Positions 6,972-7,662 of a stretch of 7,662 nt of DNA are shown here, one piece after another. Source of the DNA: Rhizobacter sp. (GTDB taxonomy: Bacteria; Pseudomonadota; Gammaproteobacteria; Burkholderiales; Burkholderiaceae_C). A program made the translations under genes and the position numbers. Position 1 is the stretch's first letter. Each line of letters starts with the position of its first letter. The stretch spans positions 1 to 7,662 of the forward strand of contig JACMKJ010000518.1 in assembly GCA_014380155.1 (NCBI GenBank). Direction: 5' to 3'. Under the pieces are notes generated by a model that saw nothing but the letters and a program-made list of their open reading frames with translations, made no database searches and was not told the origin of the DNA.

Positions 6972-6977
6972 ACAAGC

Positions 6978-7662
6978 ATGTCAGCAGTACCTGAGGCTTT
7001 TCTGGGCGCGGCGGCCAACGATGCCGATTCGCAAGAGACCCGTGAGTGGCTCGACGCGCTCTCAGCCGTCATCGAAGCCGAGGGGGGCGAGCGAGCCCAC
7101 TTCCTGCTCGAAGAGCTGATCAATCATGCGCGCCAAGCCGGGATCGACCTGCCGTTTTCGGCCCGCACGGCTTACGTCAACACCCTCCCCACCGACCAGG
7201 AAGAGCGTTGCCCCGGCAACCTCGAGATCGAAGAGCGACTGCGCGCCTACATGCGCTGGAACGCGATGGCGATGGTGGTCAAGGCCAACCGCCTGCACCC
7301 GGCCGATGGGGGTGACCTCGGCGGGCACATCTCGTCGTTCGCCTCATTGGCCAACATGTTTGGCGCGGGCTTCAACCACTTCTGGCATGCCGAGCACGAA
7401 GGCCACGGCGGCGACCTGCTCTACATCCAGGGCCACTCATCGCCCGGCATCTATGCGCGTGCCTACATGGAAGGGCGCATCACCGAAGAGCAGTTACTCA
7501 ACTTCCGCCAGGAAGTGGGCGGCAAGGGCATCTCCAGCTATCCGCACCCGTGGCTCATGCCCAACTTCTGGCAATTCCCGACGGTGTCGATGGGCCTGGG
7601 GCCGATCCAGGCGATCTACCAGGCGCGGTTCCTGCGGTACATGGAGCACCGCGGCATGGCCA
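6978..7662 (+). CDS. aceE: Pyruvate dehydrogenase E1 component, homodimeric type, N-terminal part
   Basis: From the ATG at 6978 the frame stays open for 228 codons to the right edge, so only about the first quarter of a protein of usually near 890 residues is present. AceE is the thiamine-diphosphate enzyme that decarboxylates pyruvate and passes the acetyl group to the lipoyl domains of E2 (AceF) in the pyruvate dehydrogenase complex. The N-terminus matches the family throughout: ETREWLDALSAVIEAEG, then PGNLEIEERLRAYMRWNAM, then GGHISSFAS with H117 (active-site H106 in E. coli), FNHFWHAEHEGHGGDLLY, QGHSSPGIYARAYMEGR with H153 (E. coli H142), and SSYPHPWLMPNFWQFPTVSMGLGPI. It is read away from the two-component operon and preceded by a strong AGGAG site. 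aceF and lpdA would be expected to the right of the window but cannot be seen. Identification is secure. Confidence 0.97.
   Translation, partial: MSAVPEAFLGAAANDADSQETREWLDALSAVIEAEGGERAHFLLEELINHARQAGIDLPFSARTAYVNTLPTDQEERCPGNLEIEERLRAYMRWNAMAMVVKANRLHPADGGDLGGHISSFASLANMFGAGFNHFWHAEHEGHGGDLLYIQGHSSPGIYARAYMEGRITEEQLLNFRQEVGGKGISSYPHPWLMPNFWQFPTVSMGLGPIQAIYQARFLRYMEHRGMA

Larger units (their letters stand above)
6804..6977. promoter_or_regulatory. Divergent intergenic region between the sensor kinase gene and aceE
   Basis: This gap must hold the promoters of both divergent genes. Its centre (6871-6925) is markedly AT-rich against the surroundings. It contains the perfect hyphenated inverted repeat CTATTT-GAA-AAATAG (6903-6917) and, upstream, a looser one formed by TTCC (6871-6874) and TATGAAA (6887-6893), with possible -10-like elements such as CATTAT (6883-6888). 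I could not fix a convincing -35/-10 pair in either direction. On the minus strand GATAAT (6816-6811) resembles a -10 box but lies only 7 bases from the kinase ATG. A regulator binding the repeat could control aceE, the kinase operon or both; which protein binds is not known. Confidence 0.5.

Noticed and set aside
1..7662. CRISPR arrays, insertion sequences, tRNA or rRNA genes, phage or toxin-antitoxin genes
   Set aside because: I looked for direct repeats, terminal inverted repeats, transposase-like products and RNA-like stretches and saw none; the window is filled by housekeeping and regulatory genes.

Overview
The window looks like ordinary chromosome from a GC-rich betaproteobacterium, most likely of the order Burkholderiales. 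The reasons are the strongly GC-biased third positions, the homodimeric-type pyruvate dehydrogenase E1 (AceE), and the gene order aceE / sensor kinase / response regulator / folD / M3 peptidase, which from memory I associate with that order (not checked by search). I see no mobile element, CRISPR array, tRNA, rRNA or phage gene, and coding density is very high. The longest non-coding gap is 174 bases.

Layout, left to right. Five genes lie on the minus strand, so they are read from right to left: a PAS-containing sensor histidine kinase (6803-4269), its FixJ/NarL-type response regulator (4258-3635), a rho-independent terminator (3618-3593), folD (3562-2711), an oligopeptidase A-type zinc metallopeptidase (2654-636, or from 2714 if an upstream start is used), and an exported DUF4124/glutaredoxin-fold protein that runs off the left edge (583-1). 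One gene, aceE, lies on the plus strand, starts at 6978 and runs off the right edge. It is divergent from the kinase gene across the 6804-6977 gap.

Functional reading. The kinase and regulator form one two-component system: their genes are 10 bases apart and a strong terminator follows the regulator. The signal is unknown. The position back to back with aceE makes pyruvate dehydrogenase, or the pathways feeding it, a reasonable but untested target. The aceE-kinase gap holds an AT-rich stretch with a perfect 6-3-6 inverted repeat, the best operator or promoter candidate here. folD (one-carbon/folate metabolism), the peptidase (cytoplasmic peptide turnover) and the thioredoxin-fold gene follow each other closely with no visible terminator between them and could be one transcript, although no shared function is evident.

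No new biological system is apparent. The points most worth a second look are in translation and transcription signals. Several starts lack a Shine-Dalgarno sequence and instead carry a CACYC(C) run directly before ATG. The peptidase has two competing starts, one of each class. The folD promoter has almost no room between the terminator and the folD start.
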